Below are positions 44,990-57,000 of a DNA stretch of 64,000 nt, in pieces (position 1 is the stretch's first letter; each line of letters starts with the position of its first letter). The stretch is from Endomychus coccineus (Eukaryota; Arthropoda; Insecta; Coleoptera; Endomychidae). A model generated the notes under the pieces. It worked only from the letters and a program-made list of their open reading frames with translations. It had not been told where the DNA came from and did not search any database. The stretch covers positions 149,866,962 to 149,930,961 of the forward strand of contig OY294067.1 in NCBI GenBank assembly GCA_958510875.1, in the 5' to 3' direction. The position numbers were made by a program, and so were the translations under genes.

Positions 44990-47160
44990 ATCATTATAAA
45001 TCTGACCTAATGTCTGAAATTCTATGATTTACAGACTTGGAGTCACGTTTTATGGGAATCATCTCCAGAATAGATCTTTTATAATAATTGGTTTCCTTAG
45101 TTGAAATATCAACATTTTTCTGATCGAATTGATGATTATAATCAAAGCAGTATTCAGCAAGGGCGGTGGAATTCTCTTAGTTTTTGTTTCTTGTGCTATA
45201 ATTATGTCCATACATTCTTTTTTGTAAATATTATTCAGAGATTCCAGCATAAGTTCCATCGCAATCCAAACAATCTAATTTGTATACTTTGTGAGTTTGT
45301 TTATTTTTAGGTATTAAAGGTTTTAGATTTGAGAAAAATTTTCCAACATAATCAGTAGGTTCATGCGCAACAGTTATATCATACTTCTTCAAACATTTTT
45401 CAATCTTCTCTAAGGTCTCCGGAATGTATGGTAATGTTATCTAATTATCTGTATTATTATCACTTATTTGTATATCACGTTCCATTATAGATTTTGTTTA
45501 TTATTTCTTAGGTGATGGAATTGAAAAAAGTTTTTGGGTAGCCATTCATTCCTAATGTATCACGAACAATTTTTTAATTTTTTGGGACGGTCCTCTGGGT
45601 GGGATAATTTAACCGCGCGATCTGTAAAACTGTTTATCACACTTCTTTCGTTAGTTGTTAGTGCAACGAAACTGAAATGAAGATAACGTTGAGACCAAAC
45701 TTCTTTAGTAAGCCACGAATTTTTTATTTTTTCATCTGCATCTGCCTTATGTTCATATCTAGGGAATTTATGTTTTTCTTCACTTCTATTTCACAAGTAA
45801 ATTGAAGTTTACAGTGGGAATTGTCAAATTTATCAATCACATACTGAATTTTATCGTTGGAAACACACACATGAGGCAATCAACTACATACCGTTTGAAG
45901 AATACGGGTTGAAAATCTAATAAGTTCATAACAGATTCCTCTAAACATTCCATAACAAGGTTGGCAACAGTAGCTGATATAGGAGATCCTATTGCTGTGC
46001 TGAATATTTGTCCAGAATATTGCTCACCATTTATAAATTCGGATTCATCTAGAGGTGTGTAATTTCAAATCTCTGCCCAACGTTTTTTGATGCTACTCAA
46101 TGCCAACGACTGGTATATTTGTAAATAAATAAACAAAGTCCAAGGAACTTAGTAGATGGTCTATTGATACGTATTGATTTTCCATGAATTCATTGGGATG
46201 CCATGAGTCTTTCACATTGAATTCATTCTTCCCTATCATATTATTGATAGGTTTTGATAAAAATGTTTATGAATTGTAGGTAGGCGCTCCAATATTACTT
46301 ACATTGGGTCTCAACGGTATATCACTTTCATGTAGTTTCGGAAGCCCATAGATATAAGGTCCTAGCCCATTATGGCAAATTAATCTATCTTTCAATTATT
46401 TAGGGATCAACTTATTTTTGTACCATTCATAGGTTAATTTATTCATGTTATTATGTACTGATAATGTGGGGTCAGATTTTAATTTTTTGTGAGTTGTTTC
46501 ATGATTCGAAAAGTTTCTTATTTTGTTTTCGTAGTCATTTCTATGCATTATGGCGGTCTTATTACATTTATCCGCGTTCAAAACTAGTATTTAAGTGTCA
46601 GCATCTGAGAACACTTTTGTCTTTTTTGTGTGATTTCTTGCTATACCTGTTTCAGCTTTCTATTTATCCTTTTTATTTGTCAAGATGTTACAAATTTTGT
46701 TTATAACTTAATTTTTTTCCTCTGAATTTTTATCCCCAATTCCTCATTCTGAATCAGCAATTATGTTGTCGATAGGCAATTTTTAGTCAGGCAATGCAAA
46801 TTTCGGACCTTAACTTAACTCGTGCTGCACCGCTTCCGAATTTTTGGGTCAGTTAGGTTTTTCAACCATTGTTCATTGATATGTCGTTTTTCATAAGCTA
46901 CGCCTTTCATTCGATTATTTATCTTTTAAGATTGAATGGCTTTGATTTTGTTGAAAGTTTTTTCAAAATTGTCATGCTGATTTTGAACAAAATTGCGAGA
47001 TAAAGTTGCTATCAAAATTCAGATAGGATTTTTTAACACGATTAATTCTGTTTAAACCTCTGCCAGATTCGGGCATGCTTCTTTAACGCACACATTTAAA
47101 CAATTTTTATGGAGAGAATTCAATAATATCGCGTACCCCTTCTCATTTTGCACCTTGCTG
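44990..47160 (-). pseudogene. Decayed Penelope-like element (RT plus GIY-YIG endonuclease)
   Basis: From high to low coordinates: an N-terminal linker with QWLKNLTDPKI near 46850-46900; ADKCNKTAIMHRNDYENKI and KLKSDPTLS (46396-46581), matching the PLE RT start ADKGxxxVV-DxxxY and DPT; YIYGLPKLHESDIPLRPNVS near 46290-46360, the signature GLPKIHK-x-x-x-PLRPI; and SSLDFVYLFTNIPV near 46100-46160. At the end, after frameshifts, YKLDCLDCDGTYAGISE and QKRMYGHNYSTR then STALAEYC near 45130-45300, a GIY-YIG nuclease. Many stops are present. PLEs use this RT-nuclease pair to prime at chromosomal nicks. Confidence 0.82.
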
Positions 47161-48504
47161 AACACATTATTATTCTTAGTTGTAGTAGAAATCATTACCG
47201 ATACCTACTTTTTGTACTTAAAACAAACTTCTTTGTTACAAATGAATACTATACTGAATAATATACTGTAGAGGAATTACAAAATATGCTTTAAATCAAA
47301 CTCTTTGAATAAACGTTTTTATTCAATAATCTAAGGAAATACAAAGTATTTTGCCACTATGTTGCATATTACAACACTCCATCATTATAAATGAGTCGCC
47401 AAGTGGAGGGTTCATACACAGAGGGAATAGCCGTCACTTTTGGAATCAAATTATTCACACAATTCTGGCAGTTGAATGATAATGAGATAACATGAATGTA
47501 GCTCAATAACAAGTTACTGTTATATTACAAGATTATAGGAAAATCGGCTATGACGAAGATCGGTTTTTTTGTTCGTTTGCGACGCAAGGCTTTTTTCCAT
47601 AGAGTGCATCAATATATAATTATTAGGAACAAATTATGAACTATGATATATTGGCAGGACAATTTCGTGGAAACACAATCAGTATAACACTACAAAACGG
47701 AGCCTCTTGATTCAATTTGGGAAAATTCGATTCGTACTGATTTCTCAATAGGATTAACTCATTTCAAATATTAACTGTTCCGTATTAATCTTCTTACTTC
47801 CATTGTATTTTCAACTTTCATTTCGACAGAGGACTAAGGTGGAAGCCCCAATGTCATGCCTCAATCTGTTTGAAATTCTTCATTGAAAAACGATAAGAAT
47901 CCAGTTGATTCGAATATGTCTGAATACTTCTTACAAAACTTCTGATTTTCCCTCAGAAACATGTATTGAAACATCTCGAATTATCTTTCACGATCGTTAG
48001 ACGCTGAATATAGACTATTTCCGAAAAACTCCATGAGTTAATCAATTTGTAGAAATTATCGATTTGCGGGTATGTTTGTATGAGCTATTATTTCATCATC
48101 ATTGGGATGAATCATCCTAGTAACTTTTTTTCTTTTGAATACTCAATTAGTTGTAGATAATCATATTTTTCTTTGTAAACGGTATAACATATCAGTATGA
48201 AGAGTATAATTCTGTGTATTACTATCCATGCACGTACAATATATCAAAAATGTTACAACTATAGAACATCATTATTTAGCGAGTTTCAGATTCTCTAACG
48301 GTTCAGTTTTATTGGAAACTGTACTAAGTTCATTCGATTTCTTTGGAATTCCCATGATTGCGCTGCCTCGAAAGTATAATTCTATAATTCTTTCAAGGTT
48401 CCCTATTAACAATAATAATATTAAATAATTTATTTTGAAAATATACAAAGGAATTAATATTCAGAAGAAAATTCTGTACTTCCATACAACTTATACATTT
48501 CAAT
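47161..48504. other. No recognised gene
   Basis: AT-rich sequence with only short frames. The beginning of the Penelope-like element may extend slightly into it. Confidence 0.5.
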
Positions 48505-48507
48505 AGA

Positions 48508-48745
48508 ACTAACTGAGAAATGCTCTGAGTAAATATAATTTATCTGCATAATTGGCCACAATTTTGTGTGAGTACATTAGGAGATATAGAATTAAATTTT
48601 CTGAATTATGAAGATAACTTAGATAATATAACATAAGATTTTGAACATGAATAAACGTAAAATATTGAACCATAGACGGGAATCGAACCCACATTCTTGG
48701 ATGACTAGTCCAGCGTTTTTACCAATTATACCACTTTGGTCCCCT
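48508..48745 (-). repeat. SINE copy, minus strand
   Basis: The reverse complement shows ACCAAAGTGGTATAATTGG, the anticodon arm CTGGACTAG, the T-arm GTGGGTTCGATTCCCG and the tail ATTTTACGTTTATTCATG through AATTCTATATCTCC, matching the copies at 33.8 and 34.2 kb. The match continues into GTGGCCAATTATGCA. Confidence 0.85.
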
Positions 48746-48771
48746 CAGAGTCTCATATTTTTGTAAATATG

Positions 48772-48940
48772 AACCAGAGTGGTGTAATTGGTAAACACGC
48801 TGAAGTAGACATACAGGAATGTGGGTTCGAATCCCGCCTATGATTCAATGTTAAACGTTCATTCATCTCCATAATCCTATGTTAAATTATCTAAGTTATC
48901 TTCTTAATTTAGAAAATTGTATTCCATATCTTTTAATAGA
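48772..48940 (+). repeat. SINE copy, plus strand, head to head with the previous one
   Basis: ACCAGAGTGGTGTAATTGG, the T-arm GTGGGTTCGAATCCCGCC and the tail through TAAATTATCTAAGTTATC match the family. The 5' ends of this copy and of the minus copy are about 30 bases apart. Confidence 0.85.
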
Positions 48941-49196
48941 ATTTGGTGCAGCATTAATTACACAGTCAAGTCATTACATAGGTTAATATCAGTATATACA
49001 CTATATCTTAATAGCAGATTGTGTAACTCTATCATAATAAAATGGTACAAACAGAGATATAGTTTAACATATATCAAAATGAATAACTAATAAAAAAATT
49101 AAAACAGTCAGTGCATTTCACAATTTATGAATTCACTAATAGAATGAAAACAATTGGTTAACAAAATTTTTTCATATATTTATTGAATTGAGAGCT
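48941..49196. other. AT-rich flank, target of the hAT element
   Basis: No gene. Ends in GTTCAAAT, the duplicated hAT target. Confidence 0.6.
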
Positions 49197-49204
49197 GTTC
49201 AAAT

Positions 49205-51038
49205 CAGTGGCGGCTCCTCGAAGGAGGCTAAGGAGGCTCAGCCTCCTCACCAATTTATCTTAATGATCATTCTCCATTTTATTTCCTGTTTCTCTTATAA
49301 TTTTTAAAATTTTACAATTAATTTCCTGTTCTCAGTAGTTATTTTTAATCTGGCAACAGTGCCCTGAGGCTAGACTCTCTATATATCTCAAACGCTGAGC
49401 ATGTGTTGTTCAACGCAGTTGCCGTTTTTCCGACCAGTCCGAACGCCAACTGGGTAAATCAGCGAAAATGGCAACACCCTCTGGAGGCAAGCCTGCAGCA
49501 GCCGCTAGCAATCTATGAAATACGAGACGTGCGTTCTGCCGACTGCTGAGTAGGTCGGTCAGTGCTTGTTGATGTGTTGTCACGCCACGCGAAGTAAGGT
49601 TAGATTGTTGTGTGTTGTAAATTTAAAATGAGTGTTAGTGAGTTAGTTGCTGCCTTTGAGAAAATCCATTTAGTGAATTAACATATGATAAAAGTGTTTC
49701 TTTTAAATAAACGGCCTTTACCGGATTTGAAAGGATTAGTAATGTCAGGTAACTATCAAAATCGATCATTGTTAATACTAATAGTAGTATTGACAAGACG
49801 AAGTTTTAAAAAAATCATTGATTTCCCTGTAACGCTCCAACTCGATGGAATTTTACATCACGTGCAGTATTTACCATCCATAAAAATAAATTAATTGAAA
49901 CATTTGATTTTGTATTAAACAGTGATGACTTTTCAACAGATCTGGTTTCATTAAATGCTGCTGTTGGTTTAAAATCCTATTTAGAAAATGAAGAATTTTT
50001 GTTATTTCTTGATAATTTTAAATTAATATTTGAACAAACTGATCTTATTTGTCAAATTTTACAACATAAATTCACTGATATAATTTATTCAAGAGATCGT
50101 TCGAAACATCTCATTGGAAAAATTTCAAGTTTCCGTAATACAGAATTTCATTTTAACATTTTATTTGAAAATGTTTCAACTGATGAGGCTCCTCCCGCGA
50201 GAAGGAGGAAAACATATAATTTGGTAGACAAGAAACTACATTATAAACAACTTTTTTATGAAATTTTAGATACTATTAAAGGTCAAATTGAGATTCGATT
50301 TTCCGATTTACATGAATTGAAGTTTTTTGACTTGACGAATAGAAGATTTTTCAAATCTTTTTCAAAAGAGTTCCACAATACACTTTAAGATAATTTAGTT
50401 CTAAAATATAAATTTTTTGATAAAATAGCACGGCACAATGAATTATGCGTTATATACTCGGATAAAGATATTTTAGGCCAGTATGACAGTCACGCCGATA
50501 TGATAAAACATATGATAGACAATGATTTGCAACAAGTTTTACCTCAGTTTCATAAACTAATTTGTTTGACAGTCACCATTTCTGTCACGTCGGCATCGGT
50601 GGAGAGATCATTTTCTACTCTCAAACGAATTAAAAGTTACATGCCAAATACAATGGGCCAAAATCGTTTATACAATGTTAGTTTAATATCTATTGAAAAA
50701 GATTCAGTAAAACACTTAAAACAAAATGATACATTTTTTGATAATATTATTGATCATTCTTCGCAAACTAAAGACCGTAGAATTCCGTTAATATATAAAA
50801 AAAAGTTAATAAAATTAATAAAAAAAACAAAATATGAAAAATTCCAAAAAAGGAAAAAATATTTAAAATAAAAAAAAAAAGACAAAAACTAACAAAAAAA
50901 ATTTTTGTCAAGAGATTTTGTCACTGAAGTAGCTGGTACGGTCGCTGTGCAAAGGTTAAAAGGCTGTGAATAGAGTATATTTTCACAAAAACGTTTTATG
51001 TCCAGCCTCCTCTCTCAAAAATTCACGAGCCGCCACTG
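49205..51038 (+). mobile_element. hAT transposon, 1,834 bp, with perfect 8-bp target duplication
   Basis: Terminal inverted repeats begin CAGTGGCGGCTC at both ends, with related subterminal GGAGGCT motifs (repeated on the left, and as AGCCTCC on the right). GTTCAAAT is duplicated exactly at 49197-49204 and 51039-51046. Inside is a partial transposase on the plus strand with a hAT dimerisation domain. The central part of the transposase is missing, so it is a deletion derivative that would depend on another copy. The perfect target duplication suggests a fairly recent insertion. Confidence 0.95.
49627..50871 (+). pseudogene. hAT transposase (TTF/ZMYM-like type), internally deleted
   Basis: The N-terminus starts at ATG 49627 (MSVSELVAAF) and soon meets a stop. 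In other frames GRPLPDLKGLVMSG-like words (about 49705-49750) and a KSWF-like remnant mark the zinc-finger region. The frame from 49828 (CNAPTRWNF, the start of a helical core) runs to 50871 with one TAA at 50386-50388. Near the end, SVTSASVERSFSTLKRIKSY is the hAT dimerisation signature. The catalytic region between zinc finger and TRW block is absent. A lysine-rich tail closes the protein. The family normally has about 700-800 residues, so roughly half is missing. Confidence 0.87.
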
Positions 51039-51349
51039 GTTCAAATGATAGGAGTTTTCAGGAAGCTTGTTGAAGAACTTTGCCCACTAGTAGTTTTCGG
51101 AGTGTTGCGATCTGTAGACTAGGTGGTATGGCATTGACAGCTTGTGTCTCATACGTGTGCTGTGAGTGTGTTGTGGTGACACTCAAGTGAACAAGTTGTT
51201 GTTGTTGTGTACATATGATAAGCACGCAAGTACGAAGTTGGAAGAAACTATAAGTTTCCGAAGGTTTCTAAATAGCTTCCGACAACAATCGGTTTTACTA
51301 CCACTTGAGAGAATTTTGATTGCAGTTTTTTGTTTCAGGAGTTGGCATA

Positions 51350-53170
51350 TTAAGATGTTGATTCAGTGTCAAGAGTGACTGTATTCATGAGATGCCTAAT
51401 AGGAAATAATGCCTTTGATGGTTTTCCCTTTAGGTATGTTATGTGAATATACCAGTTCAAATTATTTTGAAACCACACTCCAAGGAATTTTATTGAATCA
51501 CGTTCTTTGGTATTTTGTAAGGTATATGTTATTACTTCGGTCTTATGCTTGTTAAGCCGAAGCTTGTTCACTTCCAACCATTTTTCGGCTTGACGTGAGC
51601 TTTCATCTGTTTTCGTTTTTGCATCATCTAGGTTCTGTGCCTTATTCATGGAAGATGCATCGTCTGCATAGAGACATATGTTATCAGAGCTAACAATCAT
51701 CGGTAGGTTATTTCAATATAATATAAAAAGGTAGGGGCCCAATATAAATACTTGCGGTACACCTGAGGTAAGGGCAGAACAGATCAAACGCCACGCCTCT
51801 TATGCCATGATATTGTTATTGAACAACAGAATTCCATGTGATAAATTATAAAAAGCTTTACTTATAACACAGTAGCTTGTATACACGATTTTTCATAGAA
51901 AGACTCTGTTATGTTTTTAATGATCTGGCTGTTGTCGTAGACTTTTCAGTTTCAAATTCATGTTGGTTATTACATAATATGTTGTTCCTTCCGATATACG
52001 ATGTAAGTTGTTCTTTCAACCACGATTCCATTATTTTCGAGATCACAGTTAATAGTGCTTTCGGTCTGTAGTTTTCTGGCTTATTTTCAGGTCCTTCTTT
52101 GTAGATTGGCTTTATTTCAGCAAGTTTCATGTTGTCGAAAGATATTCCATTTTGAAAACATCTATTGATTATTAAAGTTGAAGGTCGAATTATACATGGC
52201 TTCATTGCTTTTATAATAGTAATGTTCCACCATAACATACCACCATACGTAGCTGTACTAGATTCACTTTTTCAGCAGGTTTAGTATTCGACCGATTTCC
52301 TCTTCGGTACCCTCCCTCAGAAAAAAAAAATTGCTTCCATGAACTTCCTATCCTTCAGTAAGCTTGCAGCTTGTATCATATCGTAATTTTTGTTTGTTAA
52401 TCTAGTCAAATGTTCGATCAGCTCCTCAGCTGACGGAAGGGATATTTCTTTTTCAAACTTAGATTTCTTTTCAGTGTTCATCAGATGCCATGTTATTAGG
52501 TGCTGATTGTATAAACGATGATAGCGAATCTGTTTTTGTTTGCAAGATTTTTCTTTTGTATTCATCTCGGTTAATTCTGTATGCTTTCATGGAGTCATCT
52601 GTTGCTACATATAGCAAATCATCTAGTGATTGTCTAATTTGTTTTAGTTCTTTAGAGTACCAATTCATCGCATATCTATTTTGTTTAAATGTGTGTCTCT
52701 TTACAGGTAGTATTTGGTTATAAATATCTATAATCAGATTCTGTAATTTATTGGAACTATCCTCTGGGCTCCCGTAGGATATTATTGGATCTCAATCTAT
52801 GTTCTGGAGATGATCAGTAAGTTGTGATGAATTTGCACGATTTATAATCCTCGTCTTAACAAAGTCCTTTCCAGGTTGCTTCACGTATTCCAACGATATT
52901 TTTTATGCACAATGGTCAGACAAATGGGGGTTGATAGCTTCTGAGTTGTAAATTCCCAATGAAATGTTTGTAAGAACGTTGTCTATACATGTACTACTCG
53001 AGTGTGTGATTCCAGATGGTTCTCTGAAGATTACTGATAAATTGAATGATGTAAGCCAGTGCTCTGTAAGACCTATGTTATTTTATTGGTGGTTCAGTGG
53101 GACTTCTGATTGATTGTATGTTTATATTCAATATTGTTGAATATGCTTTATGTTTTTTATGAATTATGTT
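51350..53170 (-). pseudogene. Decayed LINE ORF2 (EN and RT)
   Basis: From high to low coordinates on the minus strand: an endonuclease end (FREPSGITHSSSTCIDNVLTN-like, near 52970-53040); a linker WYSKELKQIRQSLDDL (52610-52665); the RT start MKLAEIKPIYKEGPENKPENYRPKALL and SKIMESWL (51990-52140); the catalytic box LYADDASS at about 51659-51670; and thumb words IKFLGVWFQNNLNWYIH (about 51430-51500) and LMNTVTL. The segment between 51700 and 51900 with the GVPQG block is degraded. At least four shifts. The clade is not settled; CR1- or R1-like. Confidence 0.75.
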
Positions 53171-53724
53171 GCTTCTAGTGAAATTTTCGTATTGTCTAAA
53201 AAATGCTGGGCTATTCTGGAATTGAATCGACTATTTCGAATTGCATGAGTCCAGAATTTCACATCATATATAGTGTCTTTGGAAGTATTATTACTAGTTG
53301 TAGTTTTGATGTGTAGGTGTTTAACTATGATGGTTTCTGCTTTACAGTTTAGTTTTTCAGTAATACATCCTTGTACCATTTCCTCTGTTACTTTGTCTCT
53401 GGCTCGTGATTTGAAAAGTCAGATCCTTCTGCCTTACTTATTTCTGCCACTGGAAAATTCCGTATCGCTGTCCGCATCACCAATGGTACTGATCATGGTT
53501 TTCTTTATTTTTTTAACGGGTTGAAATTCAGTGGAATGGTTTTGTGTTATGGGAGATTTGGGTGCGATAGGATTTACACTTGCTTGAATTTTAATTTTGT
53601 TTCTTCTAAGGGCTTCTCCATAACTAGTTTTCCTTGTTACCTGACTTGTATGTTCGGTACTCTGGGTGGAACAGTGCTTCGATTTTGGGCTGACATGATT
53701 TTTTTGATGGAATTCAGCCTGCAT
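53164..53724 (-). pseudogene. Probable ORF1 of the same decayed LINE
   Basis: Two frames in the same phase (53434-53724 and 53164-53379) sit just upstream of the endonuclease remnant on the same strand. The first is Ser/Thr/Lys/Gln-rich (SYGEALRRNKIKIQ, QPVKKIKK). The second, TIIVKHLHIKTTTS, FWTHAIRNSRFN and LDNTKISLEA, could be an RNA-binding region. No zinc knuckle was seen. Assignment rests mainly on position. Confidence 0.45.
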
Positions 53725-53889
53725 GTGAGTAATTGGATCTTCTTCAAGTTTTCAGTTTTGTTGACTGATATTTCCACTGACATATGGGTTCAATTTACCA
53801 TCTGCTTTTTTGGTTTAAGTTAATGTTACTCACTGAATAATTTGTACCAAACTAATTCGGTGTTTCTATGGAGCTTATTATTAATTTCG

Positions 53890-54520
53890 GTTTATAATTT
53901 AGTGAATTGTGATAAGCATATCTGGTTTATGATGTCAGGTAGTGGGGATGAAATTTTCCCCAGAATCGCATCTTTTGGGATTGACGATGACGATGAATCT
54001 TGATCGAATTGATATCTGCATTCTGAGATAAATATATATTCAAACCTTTCTTGTATGTCATCATGGTCTTGAAAGAGGAGTAAAATTGACAGAGTATCAA
54101 GATCTCTTTTATCCTCTGGAGGGGCAGAGACTTCGATGACATACATAGTATTGGTTTATTTATCGAGGAAGATAACGTCAGGCCCATTTGCTTGTATGGA
54201 CGTGATAGTCGGGAACCGGTAGTTCCAGTAGATCTGGCTATTTTCATTTCCGACAACGGACTCAATATCTCCTAGAATATAAGGTAGCACCGGCTCTTGG
54301 TCTATTCCGTACGACTTCCTTAGATGGTAATACCACCCATAGGGCCGCATTATGGCGATGTATGTAGGGTGTATGCCGAGACCGCTTCTGCAGGATATGC
54401 CGACAGAAGGCGGAAGATCGTCTCAGGCGCCTATCGACCGGACCTGAACACCCATCACGTTGCGGCGATAGACCAATGTGTTGATTATCACATCCTGAAA
54501 AACTGCGGTGAGTAAGCACG
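53890..54520 (-). pseudogene. LINE C-terminal region with PD-(D/E)xK-like motif
   Basis: Minus-strand frames read RHNAALWVV (near 54340-54365), VGNENSQIYWNYRFPT, GPDVIFLDK and MYVIEVSAPPEDKRDL near 54100-54190. This order (RHN, then E-N-x-x-x-x-x-W-x-x-x-x-T, then PD-x-x-x-x-D, then I-E/D-V-x-x-P) matches C-terminal regions of some LINE polyproteins, where the P-D and E-V residues resemble a restriction-like nuclease. I cannot fix the clade. It is separate from the LINE at 51-53.7 kb and is cut by shifts. Confidence 0.5.
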
Positions 54521-54529
54521 GCTTACCAT

Positions 54530-55521
54530 AGGTAACCGATGGTCACTCTGGTTGAAGAAGTCGAGCGTTTCGATGGTTATATAGAAGACCACATGTATCG
54601 AATTGTCAACATGCGGCCTGAGCATAAGATCTTGCTCGTCCGCGGCATTCATCTGAGCTTTCAGTTTGGAGGAAGCTCAAAAATAATTCTTTTCCATAAG
54701 AAGTTATAAATATGTCGTTCAAAAAAGACTAGAAAGGATGAAGAAAATATATAAATGTCAACAATTCACATTATGTATCTATTTGTTCATTTTGACCATT
54801 GGTAGATAAACGCTCACTTGCTTCGGGCCTAAAACAAATCTTTCCCCTGACTTTCCTATGTTGGTTACCCATACAGATGCCTAGATGGTAGACTGCATCA
54901 GGGCGCTTACAGCTGCATTTATTTATAACTAAAGTAGATATTTCAATTATTCAAGACATTAACAAGGCATGCTGACGGAAAGTTAGTTATCGCCAGTTCT
55001 TTTAAGATCTTACACAAGAATCTGATGAGTAAGGGTCACCGTGCGAATTCGCTGGCTGCGAAGGACATCAGGTCAAGGACATAAAATCGGAAGGTGAAAC
55101 GGTGATAGAAATGTTACCAAGGAAAAGTGTTATTATCTTCTGAAAAACAGACCTCTGAGGGGCTTCAAAGCTTGGTTGATCCATAGAGTCGTAAATCTCC
55201 CATATGACACAATAACTCTAACTTATATCTACTTTATGAGAATGTGAAGGAAAATATACCCTAATGACTTATTAGATGAATAAGAAGTAAAAGGATGAAA
55301 TGTAAATGAGAAAATGTAACTGTTTGGTGAATAATGAATAGAATTGCTAAACAGTCTGGAATCAAATGAAGAAAGGAGATAAAGAATGATAGGAAGATCA
55401 AGAACTAAAACTAATGTAACTGGAATGAATTTTGAAATAAATTAAAAGTTATATCAATTTATAATCGAATATCTTGTAATGTTATCAAAGTAATAAGTGA
55501 GATTCAGAATGGAATTAGTTA
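54530..55521. other. No recognised gene
   Basis: AT-rich to the left boundary of the BEL element. The part near 54540-54680 has higher GC and may be LINE sequence; nothing was readable. Confidence 0.5.
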
Positions 55522-55526
55522 GCAAC
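55522..55526. repeat. Target-site duplication GCAAC of the BEL/Pao element
   Basis: GCAAC occurs at 55522-55526 and 63541-63545, directly outside the two LTRs. Five-base duplications are usual for BEL/Pao elements. Confidence 0.92.
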
Positions 55527-55749
55527 TGTTTTTTGAGTTTTAGCTTAGTGGACTGTATTTATTGTAACAGTTTTGTTTTAAATATTTATTGAAGACTTAC
55601 AATTTTGCAATGACAATTTATTACGTTTTTTCTTGTCTCTATTAATTAATTAAAATCCTGTCACAACTCCCTGGCCTGCTACACGCTGTCCGGGCGGGTC
55701 ATAGATGCGGTATATAGAACATCGGCATAGATCTTCACATGAACCAACA
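55527..55749 (-). repeat. BEL 3' LTR (223 bp)
   Basis: On the minus strand it begins TGTTGGTTCATGTG at 55749 and ends CTCAAAAAACA at 55527. It follows a G-rich tract (GTGGGGCCA). It pairs with 63318-63540. Confidence 0.92.
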
Positions 55750-57000
55750 TGGCCCCACGTTGAAAATTAGTTTTTAAGAAGTATTCGGTTGGTCTGTATA
55801 GCCTTCGTGGTAGGAGACATATTTTTGAGACTGCTCTACGCAGCTCCGTGTTAGAAGTTTTGATAGTGGCCACCCTGGCAATACCATCACGGCCAGGATG
55901 AAGAGAGATGATTCTGCCTGAAGGTCACTTGAGCGGAGGGGTGTTTTCGTCGCGGATAAGAAACAAGGCATCGCATTGTAACTTAGTAGTGGATGTTTTC
56001 CATTTCGCACGAGGCTGTAGTTGGTTTATATAATCACGCTTCCAACTCTTCCAGAATTGCTGCTGGAGATGCTGGTAATACTGATATCTGGTTAAGCAAT
56101 TCGCTGCTATATCGCTCATATCTGGATCTGGCAAGGATATAACTGATCTTTCAATCAAAAAGTGCGATGGGGTGAGCGCTTCTTGGTCAGAAGGATCGTT
56201 GGAGAGGGGAAAGAGTGGACGAGAGCTGAGGATCGCCTCAATCTGAGTGAGGACAGTAAAGTATTCTTCAAAAGTACGCGTTTCAAATGAAATTTTGTGG
56301 ATTTCACGCCCGACTCCCATAGACCACCGAAATTTGGGGAGTGTGGTGGTATGAAATGCCACTCTACGCCCTCGTTGTTTATCTTATTTGATATATCGTA
56401 TGCCGTTAATTGAAGAAATGTAGCTAGTTCAGTTAATTCGAAATCAGCCACGATAAAGTTGGTACCGTTATCGGAATATAGCGGACTAGGCTTCTCACGT
56501 CTACTTACAAATCTTCGGAATGTCGCTATAAAAGACTCTGTGGTCAAATCTGACACTAGCTCCAAATGAATGGCCTCAGTGGTAAAGCAAATGAGAAGGC
56601 AAATGTAACATTTAATAGTTTTGCATCCACGTCCTTTTCTATCACGAATATGAATGAGACCAGCATAATCCACGCCCGTTACGAAGAATGGTGGTTGTGG
56701 ATTAATATGCGAGGATGGTAGGGAACCCATTATTGCATTTCCACACTTGGGCTTAACGCGAAAACATTTTATACACTAGTGGCATATGGCTTTGGCAACG
56801 TTTCTTCCACCAATAGGCCAATAGCGTTCCCTAATTGAGGAAAGTAGAAGCTGAGGTCCAGCATGCATTAAAGTTATGTGTTCATGCTGAAATATGAGTT
56901 TCGTCAGTGTGTGCTTTGAGGACAAAATAAAAGGATGCATTTTCGAATAAGGAAAATTCAAGTTTTGTAACCTACCACCTACTCTCAGTATACTGTCTTA
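55750..57000 (-). pseudogene. BEL integrase and DUF5641-type tail
   Basis: From high to low: a zinc-binding region (KHTLTKLIFQHEHITLMHAG, 56776-56961, then the paired Cys block near 56760, whose frame is lost); the integrase core with GVDYAG, YSDNGTNFIV and PPHSPNFGGLWESGVKS (56155-56730), giving D, D and E; then VLTQIEAILSSRPL and SDIAANCLTRYQYYQHL; and a tail ALFLIRDENTPPLKW then GRDGIARVATIKTSN (55679-55970). Catalytic residues survive but shifts near 56300, 55930 and elsewhere break the frame. It would insert element DNA. Confidence 0.88.

Noticed and set aside
48655..48850. Pair of tRNA genes on opposite strands
   Set aside because: Same SINE family; degraded anticodon arms and the family tail present on both.
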